From assembly GCA_004172935.1 (NCBI GenBank), contig SDZD01000030.1:17779-81778 (forward strand): a stretch of DNA of 64,000 bases. Direction: 5' to 3'. The DNA comes from a bacterium. GTDB taxonomy: Bacteria > Armatimonadota > Abditibacteriia > Abditibacteriales > Abditibacteriaceae. The position numbers were made by a program, and so were the translations under genes. Under the pieces are notes generated by a model. It was not told the origin of the DNA, made no database searches, and worked only from the letters and a program-made list of their open reading frames with translations. Shown piece by piece: positions 26,454 through 35,514 of the stretch. Numbering within the stretch: the stretch's first letter is position 1; each line of letters begins with the position of its first letter.

Positions 26454-28979
26454 CTAGCGCGCGGCAACGACACGTTGTGCGTCTGCTTTTTCGGAAGGCG
26501 GTAATGTCAACGTCAACGCCTTTTGTAATGAGCCATAGCCATCCTGTTTTTGCCCCAACGCCAACTGTGCTTTGCCCAGATGATAGAGCGTCAGACCATT
26601 GTTTGGCATCATGCTTACGGCTTGAGTGAGGAGGGCGACAGCTTCTTGATGGCGTCCTGAGAGCGTGCATGTCCAGCCTAATGTATCGATGACTTCGGCA
26701 TTTCCAGGACTCAATTGTACTGCTCTGCGTCCCATTTCCAGCGCCCGATTCAGGTTTTTCCCCTGTTGTGCATAGAGGTAGGCGAGGTTATTCACTGCTG
26801 TGAGCTGTTCGGGATAATCGGCCAGCACTTTTTCATACGCTGTGATGGCCTCCAATCCTCGTCCTTTGGCCAAAAGTGCATCGCCCCTTCCCAATTGTGC
26901 CGATAATGAGCGAGGTGCCAGTGCCAGTGCAGAGGAGAAATCGCTCAGCGCTGTATCGAATTGCCCCAGTTTGAGCGCACTTTCACCGCGTGCCAGAAAC
27001 GCTTGCGGCCAGTTCGGGTTTAAACGCGATGCTTGAACGAAGGCCTGGCGAGCTGGAGCTATACGATTAGCCTCAAGTAACGCATAGCCTAAAGCCAGTT
27101 GTGCTTCCGCATCTTTGGGCTTTCGTTTGACTGTGCTTTGGGCTTCTGCGATAGTTGGATTCTTGAGGAATATTTGATCGCCTTGCTGCGATATGAGGCT
27201 CTGGACATAACCCTTCAGTTCGGTTTTGCCATTGTAAATTTGCTTCCACACATCGGGGGTCACACTTCCGGGCGCCACCACGCCGCGTGATAAAAACACT
27301 GACGAAATGGCTTGTGACTGGTTGAGTTCACTCAATTGTTTTACTTCGGCGGGTACCAGTAATGAGGGGCGATTCGAGTACCATGCGATTTCTTCGGGTA
27401 TGTCGGAGATGACCGCACGTTTGGCTGGTAGTGCTTCGCCCATCTTCTTTAAGGCGGCTGCGCGTGTCGCGGCACCACTGTTGCCTGATGCAAGCGAAGA
27501 AACAATGGGGGCCAGAGGAAAGATGAGCAAGAATAGCAACACCGCAATGGCTAAGACACGTGCGCGGTTAAAGGCGGCTGCGCCCGAAAGGCTCCACCAT
27601 ATACGCCCATCCGCAGAGCGTGGATTGAGTCCTTGTTCACTCCATAGCGTGAATAACTCTACTAGTGCCGAGGCTCCGATAAATGTCAGTAGGGGGACGA
27701 AAGGAGCGATATATGTTGTGTCGCGTCGGCCTAACACACTCAGAATAACGATGAAGACAAAGAGCGATGTGAAAAGCCCCGCTTTTACACGGCAACGTTC
27801 CACTTGCAAAAAGCGCGAGCGAAGTCCCAATGCAACCAGCACGAACGGCATCAAATAGGGATTAGGGACTTCTGGCAATGAGTGGAAATAGTCCTGTAGT
27901 CCACGCAGAGTCTTACGAAGCACTTCGCCAAAACCTGGTCCAAAAGAAACCAGAGAACCGCTTCTACCTTGATCGAAGTCGCTCAGAAGCGATTGACCCG
28001 GAAATGCTTTGGTTTGCATCGCGAGTTCAAACCATTGCAGGGTGTAAAACGGGTTGCCAGTGAGGCGAAAGTTACGGATCAACCACGGCAGAGATGCCAA
28101 CGCGAAGCCAAGAGCGAAACTACGTATCGTGTCGCGATTCCAGCCTTCCAACTGATCTGCTACCCAGAACCATGCCAGCACCGTTGCTGGAAGGATGAGC
28201 ATGTAGTTGGAGAGGAAGCACAAGCCCAGCACAATTCCCGCCCAAAAGAAGCGGCGCGCAGCCAGAGATTGGGAACTACGCTGTTTGGCCTTTTTCTTCT
28301 TTTTAGCTGGTTTATCGGATGTCGCAGTCGCAGTAGCAGGTGTTTCCACGCGGGGTAAACGCGGGGTGAGAATCAGTAGTAAGAGGAGGAGAAGGGCGGT
28401 ACTAAGCGTGGCAGGAGTGCCCGAAGTTGCCAGACCCAACACCGATGACGACAGGGTGTAAATGGCGGCGGTTGTAGAGGCGACAGCCAGATTTCCCCCC
28501 GACAAACGTGTTGCGAGTGAGAACAAAAGTGAGACGCTCACCACGAAAAACAGCAGTGATAAAATGGTCATCACTGAGTCGCCGGGCGAAGTTGCCACGA
28601 ATGCCACCGATGCCAACAAGGGGAATAGAGGTTCGTGAAGTAGGTCTGGAAAAAATCCTTTATTCGCGCTCAGAGGAGCCGCGAAAGGATAGATTACCGA
28701 GGTGGTGAAGCCTTTTCCCTGTGCGATGTTACGTGCTACTTGAGCGTAGTCCATCGCTTCCGTTGAAAGCGGTTGGCGATAGAGACGAAACAACATCACC
28801 GCAACCAAAAGGGTAACCAGCGTACACAGGAAGAGAGCCAATCCATTGCGGTAGCGATTTAGGGCACCTGAAGGAGAAAACCGGGAACGTAGTGCTGCTA
28901 AACCACGAGGAGTGGGGACGCTCGGATTAGGAGTCGTGGTGGGAGAGGATGAAGGTGAAGGTGTTGGTGATTGCGCCAT
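26454..28979 (-). CDS. GT-C-like membrane protein with C-terminal TPR repeats
   Basis: 841 residues. A Pro/Ser/Thr-rich start (about 1-45), then about ten to twelve membrane helices up to residue 500. The first periplasmic loop has STEAMDYAQVARNIAQGKGF, the acid-containing loop typical of GT39/GT83-like lipid-linked sugar transferases. A cytosolic-type insert is very basic (KPAKKKKKAKQRSS near 225). From about 630 to 830 come tetratricopeptide repeats (LALGYALLEANRIAPARQAF, LARGESALKLGQFDTALSDF and more). By family it would use a polyprenyl-linked sugar at the outer membrane leaflet, while the TPR half would bind partners. It could serve glycan assembly or protein glycosylation. Confidence 0.75.
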   Translation of the reverse strand: MAQSPTPSPSSSPTTTPNPSVPTPRGLAALRSRFSPSGALNRYRNGLALFLCTLVTLLVAVMLFRLYRQPLSTEAMDYAQVARNIAQGKGFTTSVIYPFAAPLSANKGFFPDLLHEPLFPLLASVAFVATSPGDSVMTILSLLFFVVSVSLLFSLATRLSGGNLAVASTTAAIYTLSSSVLGLATSGTPATLSTALLLLLLLILTPRLPRVETPATATATSDKPAKKKKKAKQRSSQSLAARRFFWAGIVLGLCFLSNYMLILPATVLAWFWVADQLEGWNRDTIRSFALGFALASLPWLIRNFRLTGNPFYTLQWFELAMQTKAFPGQSLLSDFDQGRSGSLVSFGPGFGEVLRKTLRGLQDYFHSLPEVPNPYLMPFVLVALGLRSRFLQVERCRVKAGLFTSLFVFIVILSVLGRRDTTYIAPFVPLLTFIGASALVELFTLWSEQGLNPRSADGRIWWSLSGAAAFNRARVLAIAVLLFLLIFPLAPIVSSLASGNSGAATRAAALKKMGEALPAKRAVISDIPEEIAWYSNRPSLLVPAEVKQLSELNQSQAISSVFLSRGVVAPGSVTPDVWKQIYNGKTELKGYVQSLISQQGDQIFLKNPTIAEAQSTVKRKPKDAEAQLALGYALLEANRIAPARQAFVQASRLNPNWPQAFLARGESALKLGQFDTALSDFSSALALAPRSLSAQLGRGDALLAKGRGLEAITAYEKVLADYPEQLTAVNNLAYLYAQQGKNLNRALEMGRRAVQLSPGNAEVIDTLGWTCTLSGRHQEAVALLTQAVSMMPNNGLTLYHLGKAQLALGQKQDGYGSLQKALTLTLPPSEKADAQRVVAAR

Positions 28980-29144
28980 CGTTAATTAATTCAATTTTTA
29001 GAAGAGGTTTTTGGAGTTAATTGGCACTTTAATATGGAAGAGGATTAATGTGGCAATAAAGTAAGAATTTCCGACATTTTGGGGATAGAGGAGTATGCTG
29101 TGGGTGATTCTAACTTCAATTCAAGTGTGAGCTACTTTAGGCAA

Positions 29145-29205
29145 CCATATATCGGGCACGACGGCACGGAATTAAGGCGTGCTGGCCCGATATATGGCAT
29201 TTTTT
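29145..29205. terminator. Hairpin with T-run downstream of the exosortase gene
   Basis: CCATATATCGGGC (29145-29157) pairs with GCCCGATATATGG (29185-29197), with a second 5-bp stem (GCACG/CGTGC) inside. A T6 run follows on the plus strand, which gives an A-run before the stem on the minus strand. It lies about 17 bp past the exosortase stop, so it probably ends that minus-strand transcript. Confidence 0.65.
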
Positions 29206-29213
29206 ATTAATTA

Positions 29214-30944
29214 TCAGCGTTTAGCGGATTGAGCCTGTGCGAGTTGGCCACGAACACTATCGGCTACATCGAGCATGAGTGCGGAAAGTTCTGGCTTGAA
29301 ATCGCCGTTGGGTTTGAGTGCCCCCGGCCCAAAAGCGAACTGAACTTCGAGGCTACCTGTGCGCTTACGTGTTACACGTCCCAGCGCCTCCTGAGTGAGC
29401 ATTGATACCCAACCACTCGCCTGGCTTTGTGTATCGCCGAAGAAATACGCCAAATGCGTGCGGCTTCTTTTGCGCTCGCCAGTAACTGTTGTCATCGCGA
29501 TGCTTTGCTTGCTGTTAGAAGCGATGCGAGTGTCGCGCTCGTTAATTGTCCAGCCCCCAGCGCGCAGACAAATTTCGGGAGCATGAAAGCCACGGGAATC
29601 GCTGCTGTAGATGACGATCACATCCACTTGAGAGCCGAGAGGAAGTGATGTTCCGTTTTTAGAATTGCTGCTCAGGGTATAGCGCTTTTGTACGGCAGCA
29701 TCGGGACGCAGCATTTCAAAGACTGCAGGTTCAACTTCCACTGATTTTCCTGCCCATGGCCCCGACTTGGCCGGTAACTTCAATTGGGCAACTACACGAC
29801 GATCTGGGCCACCATTTTGTGGCACAATCGCCGAGGCTCCCAAAAGTTGGGTTGCGACCAGAAGCACTGCCATCGTTAACAGCACTTTGAATGAGGGCGA
29901 ACTCAATGCGCGCAATGAGGGGGCAGCTGGAGAGGGAGGAGCAACCTGCGGGGTGGGAGTTGCTGTCGATTGGGGAGAATCCTCGTCTGTTTCGTCATCA
30001 TCCGTTTCCCCTCGTTGCTGTAAAAAGCTGCCGAATAGCAACAGCAACACCAGAGATAGCACCATAGTCACGACGTTGGAGAAGCCGTGCAAAAATCCTT
30101 CGGCGGCTTCTTTTCCGTAGTAAATGCCTATCATGATAATGATGATGATGCGAATGACGTTCGTCACAATCGCTACCAACACGCTCGAAGAGGCCAACAA
30201 TATGCGCGACCAAATCGATAGGCCCTTGAGCATGTAAGCCACAACTAACCCGACTGTGAGTAGGGCAGTGACCGTTTTTAGGCCACTGCAAGGCACATCA
30301 ACCACAAAGTTATATTGGGGCGTGAAGATGTTCACGCCGTCGCTTTCGACGGAAAGGCCCATCACACCTAGCAACAAGCTGGCACAGCCCGCCGCCAATT
30401 TTTGCAACGGTACGCTAAAGGTTTGGACGACGACGCGCGAAATAGGGACGCCTGCGGCAAACAGCAAGATTGGGAAGCGAAGTAGGCATTCAAATTTTCC
30501 GCCGCCACAAATGCGTGCAATGCCCAGCAATACGAGGGGAATAGAAAACGCCCTGACGAAGTTAATGTCGACCAGAAAGCCAAAAAACGCGACTCCCAGG
30601 CCCAACAACAGAATAGCGAATCCCCAGAATGTTTTGCTATTGGGGTTCCAGGCTTGCCGTAGGGCGTCGCGCAACTGCCATATGAGATAGGCGGAGATGA
30701 GTGGTAGGAGTGGACCGTGGGAATAATATTCATCTCCACTCCACGAGATACCCAACTGCACTAATGTCGACCAGTAAAGCCAGAGAAAAGCACCTGCAAG
30801 AGCAAGCAAACCCACAAGCCAGGAACGGGATGACAGCCCCCCATCGGAATTGATGCCAGCTGTTTGCTGCTTTAATTCCGATGGGGCAACCGTAGAAACA
30901 CTAAATGAGGGATTCAGGCTTGTCGCTTTTTCTCTGGAGTCCAT
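29214..30944 (-). CDS. Exosortase fused to an EpsI domain
   Basis: 576 residues. After a 45-residue tail come about eight membrane helices of the exosortase domain with its three catalytic residues visible: Cys219 in VDVPCSGLKT, Arg265 in TNVIRIII and His286 in FLHGFSN. Residues about 350-576 form an EpsI domain (HAPEICLRAGGW near 465). Exosortases cut PEP-CTERM sorting signals and anchor or release surface proteins, usually in organisms making exopolysaccharide. Its likely substrate is encoded at 32368-33189, one gene away. The start overlaps the upstream GT4 by 44 bp; a later start would shorten only the tail. Confidence 0.92.
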   Translation of the reverse strand: MDSREKATSLNPSFSVSTVAPSELKQQTAGINSDGGLSSRSWLVGLLALAGAFLWLYWSTLVQLGISWSGDEYYSHGPLLPLISAYLIWQLRDALRQAWNPNSKTFWGFAILLLGLGVAFFGFLVDINFVRAFSIPLVLLGIARICGGGKFECLLRFPILLFAAGVPISRVVVQTFSVPLQKLAAGCASLLLGVMGLSVESDGVNIFTPQYNFVVDVPCSGLKTVTALLTVGLVVAYMLKGLSIWSRILLASSSVLVAIVTNVIRIIIIIMIGIYYGKEAAEGFLHGFSNVVTMVLSLVLLLLFGSFLQQRGETDDDETDEDSPQSTATPTPQVAPPSPAAPSLRALSSPSFKVLLTMAVLLVATQLLGASAIVPQNGGPDRRVVAQLKLPAKSGPWAGKSVEVEPAVFEMLRPDAAVQKRYTLSSNSKNGTSLPLGSQVDVIVIYSSDSRGFHAPEICLRAGGWTINERDTRIASNSKQSIAMTTVTGERKRSRTHLAYFFGDTQSQASGWVSMLTQEALGRVTRKRTGSLEVQFAFGPGALKPNGDFKPELSALMLDVADSVRGQLAQAQSAKR

Positions 30945-32196
30945 AATGCATTCTCAAAATTGGGCGCGAAGCACGCAAGCCCAAAGGCACGGATTGAATT
31001 ACGTTGTAGAAATGGTGACAAACGTGGTCGATTGAATACTTCTTCTCGCAAACTTCGCGAGCATTATGTCCCATCGCTTCAACTTTGTCAGGATTGTCGC
31101 GCAAATTAACGAGTGTCTCGGCCAACAGGTTGCCATCTCGTTCGCTTCGCACGCCGCATCCACTTTCATCAATGACACGTGATACCTCTGAGAGAGGATC
31201 AACCAAAGCTACAACGGGTCGTCCCGACGCGAGAATGTTATAGAACTTGCTTGGAACACCCAGACCTTCGGACCCAGGCTCCAAGGCCACGAGAGAAACG
31301 TCTGCTGAGGCCAGCATGTCGGAAAAATCTTCTTCCGGCACGAAGGGAAACAGGCGTGCGTTGGTGATCCCTTCCGTTTTAATTCGGTCGACGATGTAGC
31401 TGCGCTTGGCCCCATCTCCAACAAAAGCAAAGGTGATGTCAGGATGAGTTTCTTGCAGCACTTTTGCCGAATCAAGAATAGAATCGAAGTCCTGATAGAA
31501 ACCGAAGTTTCCGGCCCAGAGAACGACGAAGCCATTTAACCCATTCACCTTGCGAAAATTGCTGTTCTTGGGCGAAGGCACGACTTTTTTGGTGTCGGCT
31601 CCCACGGCAATGACGCGCGTTTTTTCGGTGGGCAGGTCGTACTTTTTGTGGAGGTAATCTGCCATGCAGCGCCCCAGAACGACCGTTCGGCTTGCCCCGT
31701 GAAGCCAGCCTTTTTGCAACTTACGGAACACTCGTGCCGGTTTAGATTGAGGCTCTAAAACGTCAAGTGCAACAGCAATATCAGGATAGAGATCGTAAAC
31801 AATATAGACGTATGGTGTGCCCGTCAGTTGTTTGAATGCCTTGGCTGCCATCGGCATAGAGGGTGGGGCTGTCGAAACCAGAACCAGATCATAGCCTCCT
31901 CGACGCAACATCTTCTTAAATACTAAAAAAGTGAATTGGAAATTAGTGATTAAGCGTTTCTTAATTGAAGATGGATGCGCTTTGGGAACGTTGACTCGAT
32001 GGATATTGACGCCGTCCCAATTTTCAACAGACGCGAGCTTTTCCTGCTCACCACGATACACATTGCAACTGGTGATGACTTCGATCTCTAAATCTTGATA
32101 CGTATCTTTTAACTGACGAACCAAACTTGAAAGTACGGTTCCTGTACCTCCGGCATTATCTGGATAAAAGTATTCACTAATTAGACAAACTTTCAT
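30901..32196 (-). CDS. GT4-family glycosyltransferase (WbuB-like)
   Basis: 431 residues. The start KVCLISEYFYPDNAGGTGTV with its Gly-rich loop, AGNFGFYQDFDSILDSAKVL near residue 223, and LGVPSKFYNILASGRPVVAL near 310 are the pattern of WbuB-type GT4 enzymes, which add N-acetyl-fucosamine or related sugars in O-antigen synthesis. A precise donor cannot be assigned. It precedes the exosortase gene and overlaps it by 44 bp, and follows the PEP-CTERM gene after 171 bp that include a terminator, so it probably has its own promoter there. Confidence 0.85.
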   Translation of the reverse strand: MKVCLISEYFYPDNAGGTGTVLSSLVRQLKDTYQDLEIEVITSCNVYRGEQEKLASVENWDGVNIHRVNVPKAHPSSIKKRLITNFQFTFLVFKKMLRRGGYDLVLVSTAPPSMPMAAKAFKQLTGTPYVYIVYDLYPDIAVALDVLEPQSKPARVFRKLQKGWLHGASRTVVLGRCMADYLHKKYDLPTEKTRVIAVGADTKKVVPSPKNSNFRKVNGLNGFVVLWAGNFGFYQDFDSILDSAKVLQETHPDITFAFVGDGAKRSYIVDRIKTEGITNARLFPFVPEEDFSDMLASADVSLVALEPGSEGLGVPSKFYNILASGRPVVALVDPLSEVSRVIDESGCGVRSERDGNLLAETLVNLRDNPDKVEAMGHNAREVCEKKYSIDHVCHHFYNVIQSVPLGLRASRPILRMHYGLQRKSDKPESLI

Positions 32197-32303
32197 GTAC
32201 TTGTTGCCCTTAACAAGATTTCTGCCTTCGGCAGTTAGAACTTGAATAGTAGGTAGAGGAGTAGATAGTTATGGATAATGTCAGACTAATCCACTAAAAA
32301 GAA

Positions 32304-32341
32304 GAGCATTAACCAGACTCTTTAAAATCTGGTTAATGCTC
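32304..32341 (-). terminator. Rho-independent terminator of the PEP-CTERM gene
   Basis: Perfect 14-bp stem GAGCATTAACCAGA (32304-32317) with its complement (32328-32341) and a 10-nt loop. On the minus strand it is followed by TTCTTTTTAG. It lies 26 bp after the PEP-CTERM stop codon. Confidence 0.88.
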
Positions 32342-32367
32342 TCGTGAACTTTATCCTTTTTAAAGAA

Positions 32368-33189
32368 TTAGAAAGCCATATTCATCGGTGCGCCTGCGCC
32401 CTTTTTACGACGCAAACCAACGATGGCCAAAGCACCCATCGCCAACGCAACGAGCATACCTGTCGACAGTTCGGGAACTGGAGCGATTTGGCCGTTGAGT
32501 TGAACATCATCAATATGAATACCGCCAGTAGAGCCAGTTACAGGAGTGATACCGTTGCCGGTGTTGTCATACATGTAAAGTTGGAACGTGACTGGATAAG
32601 TGAATACGCCTGTGCCTGGAGCTGTTAGGCCCGACAGGTTGATGGTATGCAGAGTGGTCGGGAATGTATTGCCAACGCGTGGAGCGGTGGTGCTGTTTTG
32701 TTCAATGACCGAGCCGTAATCGATAAACCCGCCGCCGGGTGCTGCATTGACACGCAAGAAGAAGCCGCCCACGTTGCTGGCGGATGCGGAAGCACCAACG
32801 TCAGTTGTAAACGACAGGCTGGAGAATTTAAGACCCTGGCCTGTAGCATGTGGTGTCAGGGTAAACGAGTTGTAGGTACCCTTCGCGATTGCATCCGCTT
32901 TATTGACTGATGTCAAATTGCCGAATGTAATGTAGCGGCTGCGCCCTGTGCCTGTATTTGTCTGTGCGCTAAATGCCTGCGAACTCATATTCGAACCTGG
33001 CACAGTGCTGGGTAAGAAGCGAGTGACGGAATACTGGGAGCTTATAGGCGCCGAGTTGATCGAGGTGCTGCCGTTGAAGTTATAACTCGCCAACAGCGCG
33101 GCATTGGCTGGCTTGATAGCCACTAGCTGGCTTGAGACGGCAAGCGCGCCCCCCAGCATCAATGTCCCAAAAGATTTGTTCAATTTCAT
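32368..33189 (-). CDS. PEP-CTERM sorting-domain surface protein
   Basis: 273 residues. A signal peptide occupies about residues 1-31 (ending KPANA). The mature part is a Ser/Thr/Asn-rich beta-type domain starting LLASYNFNGSTS, with little similarity to enzymes and a fold like other secreted PEP-CTERM proteins. The C-terminus is a sorting signal: PVPELSTG at 237, a hydrophobic helix, then LRRKK, followed by 10 extra residues. The usual PEP is PEL here. The exosortase at 29214 should cleave it after export. It has its own terminator and a ribosome binding site (AGGAAAC), so it is probably a single-gene unit made in quantity. Confidence 0.88.
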   Translation of the reverse strand: MKLNKSFGTLMLGGALAVSSQLVAIKPANAALLASYNFNGSTSINSAPISSQYSVTRFLPSTVPGSNMSSQAFSAQTNTGTGRSRYITFGNLTSVNKADAIAKGTYNSFTLTPHATGQGLKFSSLSFTTDVGASASASNVGGFFLRVNAAPGGGFIDYGSVIEQNSTTAPRVGNTFPTTLHTINLSGLTAPGTGVFTYPVTFQLYMYDNTGNGITPVTGSTGGIHIDDVQLNGQIAPVPELSTGMLVALAMGALAIVGLRRKKGAGAPMNMAF

Positions 33190-33246
33190 AGTTTCCTGCC
33201 CGTCCAGAGAGTGGAAATTATTCGTCCGAAAATAATTCCGTCATGC

Positions 33247-33252
33247 ATTATA
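33247..33252 (-). promoter_or_regulatory. Possible -10 box of the PEP-CTERM gene
   Basis: An exact TATAAT on the minus strand about 58 bp before the start codon at 33189. No good -35 box lies at the right distance, so support is partial. Confidence 0.35.
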
Positions 33253-33947
33253 ACCAAGCGGCCCAAAAAGTTTGTTACCACTGCACGTCAAATGTAAAAA
33301 AATTATCACAGAGACTTCAATTTCACTTATTGATTTACTTAATCAATAATGTCCTCCTAAATCCGCTTGCCTACCTTTAGGAGTTGAAGTTCCTCTCAGG
33401 TATATGTAACGGCAATAGAGGGAGCAATAGAAAGATAATTGCCTTTTATTGGCGATACTGAGCTTTGTTGCCTAGTTTGACCTATTGAAAGGCGGAAAAA
33501 TCCCTCAAGTTCCCTCAATGCAGTAACCATTCGACCCCGGAATAAGCGAAAAGTGGTGATTCAACACAAATACTGTGTGTTAATAACGCACCTGCGTAGC
33601 GGAAAAGTGCTGTTTTGCTTTGCTTATATAAGCGAGTAGGGGGAGCAAATGTAGACTTCGTTACTAGAAAAAGGATTAATTATGGCCAGGAGAGAGCTGG
33701 CTCAATGCCAAAAGGTGATTAACCTTTAAATTCGAGTTGGCAAGCATTCTGCGCACTCGATTCAATACTTATATAATACACAGCTATTTGCTGTTGGCGT
33801 GCAATGGTTTTTCCTGTCACGGTCGAGTGATTTTTCAGAATCTTATGGGCGACTGCAACGCGCTTCCATGGCCATTACGGAAAATACACGACGATAACCC
33901 AATAAATTCAGAAAAACTAACGCTTACATAATAAGTCACAGGTATGT
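33253..33947. other. 695-bp gap without a convincing gene
   Basis: AT-rich. A 15-codon frame at 33682-33729 (plus) has a good ribosome binding site (AAAAAGGA) and ends in a small AAAGGT/ACCTTT stem, like a leader peptide, but no gene follows in the right place. A 64-codon frame at 33737-33931 starts with TTG and looks random. No riboswitch recognised. Confidence 0.4.
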
Positions 33948-35003
33948 TCAAGCCACGCTCAATGGGATGATGCCTTCGCGTGTTGTGGGTTCATTAAGCG
34001 CCCGCAGTTGGCCACAGGCCGCCGCTACATCTGCTCCTCGTTGCACGCGCTGTGTTACCGAAATTCCCGCTCTTTCCAAAGTCGCGCGAAATTCGCGCAG
34101 CGCTTCCGGTTTTACTCCCGCGAACTGTGCCCCTGGCACATCGTTCCAGGGAATCAGGTTCACGTGGCATGGCCAGCCCTTGCACAGTCGCGCCAACTCG
34201 CGCGCCAACTTCGGCGAATCGTTGACCCCGCCCAACACCACATATTCAAATGTCACGCGCCGTCCCGTTTGCGCTACGTAATTCTTTGAGGTCTCAATAA
34301 TGTCGTTTACGCTCGTTTTGCGCGATGTGGGGATGAGTTCGTGGCGTAGCGCGTCTTCGGGGGCATGTAGTGAAACTGCCAGCGTCAGTTGCCACTTTTT
34401 TTGCGCCAGTTTCTCGATGCCACTCAAAATGCCTACTGTCGAAACCGTGATGTTTCGCATCGGAATGCCCATCTCATCATGCATCAGTTCCACGGTGCGA
34501 AATACGTTATTGGTATTAAGCAGTGGTTCGCCCATGCCCATAAACACGACGTGCGTCGGCGTCTCCTTTTGTAAGCCTTCGCGCTTCACCTGCAAAATCT
34601 GTCCGATGATTTCGGCTGTTGATAGATTGCGGCGAAAGCCGCCCAAACCTGTCGCGCAGAACTGACACGCCATCGCGCATCCGGCTTGGCTTGAAACGCA
34701 CACGCTCAATCGGTCGGGGTAGGGCAGTCGCACCGTTTCGATGCGTTCACCGTCTTCCATTTCCAACAACAATTTCGTCGTCCCGTCACCCGCGACGGTG
34801 CGCTTTGAAATGCGCGCGAAGTCGAGCGAATCTTCGGCCACCAATTTTTCGCGTAGCGCTCCACTCAGATTCTTCATCTCCGAAAAATCTGCCGCACCTT
34901 TTTTATAGATCCAGTCCGCGATTTGGCGCCCTCGAAAGGCTGCCTCGCCTCTTTCCTTTAAATGCGACTCAAGATCGCTCGTATTCAAACCAATTAAGTT
35001 CAT
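33948..35003 (-). CDS. rlmN: 23S rRNA (adenine2503-C2)-methyltransferase RlmN
   Basis: 351 residues, normal length for the family. The radical-SAM cluster motif is C109-x3-C113-x2-C116 in CAMACQFCATG. Other landmarks are THVVFMGMGEPLLN near 150, RNITVSTVGIL near 178 and RVTFEYVVLGGVND near 245, with the second catalytic Cys in VAAACGQL near 332. It methylates A2503 in 23S rRNA (in many bacteria also A37 of tRNA), improving translational accuracy, by a mechanism with a methyl-Cys intermediate. Its ATG overlaps the arsR stop by 4 bp, so the two genes are translated together. All key residues are present. Confidence 0.96.
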   Translation of the reverse strand: MNLIGLNTSDLESHLKERGEAAFRGRQIADWIYKKGAADFSEMKNLSGALREKLVAEDSLDFARISKRTVAGDGTTKLLLEMEDGERIETVRLPYPDRLSVCVSSQAGCAMACQFCATGLGGFRRNLSTAEIIGQILQVKREGLQKETPTHVVFMGMGEPLLNTNNVFRTVELMHDEMGIPMRNITVSTVGILSGIEKLAQKKWQLTLAVSLHAPEDALRHELIPTSRKTSVNDIIETSKNYVAQTGRRVTFEYVVLGGVNDSPKLARELARLCKGWPCHVNLIPWNDVPGAQFAGVKPEALREFRATLERAGISVTQRVQRGADVAAACGQLRALNEPTTREGIIPLSVA

Positions 35004-35341
35004 CGACTATCTTCCTCCCACACAGAGTTGCCACAAGCGCCTACTTCCTCGCGCACGATGGCATCGAGAAGACCAGGAAAACGCGCGTCCAGATCGCCAC
35101 GGCGCAGGGTATTAAAACAAGAAGTCCCCTCGCTTCGCTGATGAATGACACCCGACAGTCGCAACACCTTAAAATGATGCGACATTGTTGATTTGGGTGC
35201 CGTCTCGCAAAATGTACCGCACGCCAATGCTTCGCCCAGTGCTAACTGCCGCACGATGCACAGACGAATGGGGTCGCTCAGCGCATGAAGTACCTGCGTT
35301 AATTCCAGGCACTCACGCGGCGGATGATGAAGTTCTCGCAT
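35000..35341 (-). CDS. ArsR-family transcriptional regulator
   Basis: 113 residues. Winged helix: HALSDPIRLCIVRQLALGE near residue 19, recognition helix STMSHHFKVLRLSGVI near 51, and a wing around SEGTSCFNTLRRGDLD. Cys41 and Cys45 (ACGTFCE) sit just before the recognition helix, the place of the metal or thiol sensor in several ArsR proteins, so it may sense metal or oxidation. It is co-translated with rlmN and divergent from thioredoxin, with a 6-bp inverted repeat (35436-35457) between. The ligand and target are not known. Confidence 0.88.
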   Translation of the reverse strand: MRELHHPPRECLELTQVLHALSDPIRLCIVRQLALGEALACGTFCETAPKSTMSHHFKVLRLSGVIHQRSEGTSCFNTLRRGDLDARFPGLLDAIVREEVGACGNSVWEEDSR

Positions 35342-35435
35342 TAATTCCTCTCCTTCTAAAATTGATGAGACGCTTCCCGGCGTCTTGCTCGTCTTACCCT
35401 TATCTTAAAATTTACGGGAACCCTACGAGTTTCCG

Positions 35436-35457
35436 TTGTTCTAAAAATATCGAACAA
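35436..35457. promoter_or_regulatory. Candidate ArsR-family operator between arsR and trxA
   Basis: TTGTTC (35436-35441) and GAACAA (35452-35457) form a perfect inverted repeat with a 10-bp AT-rich spacer, in the 173-bp divergent region. It lies 95 bp before the arsR start and 58 bp before trxA, a suitable place to control both. Confidence 0.5.
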
Positions 35458-35514
35458 TGTGCGGCGCGTAATTCGCTCTTTCGCCGCTGTTCCTTAAGGT
35501 AAGGAGTAATAAAA

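Noticed and set aside
33420..33660. Possible cyclic-di-GMP riboswitch in the gap beside the PEP-CTERM gene
   Set aside because: Looked for the conserved paired core and did not find it.
33737..33931. 64-codon plus-strand frame
   Set aside because: TTG start, no ribosome binding site, random-looking composition.
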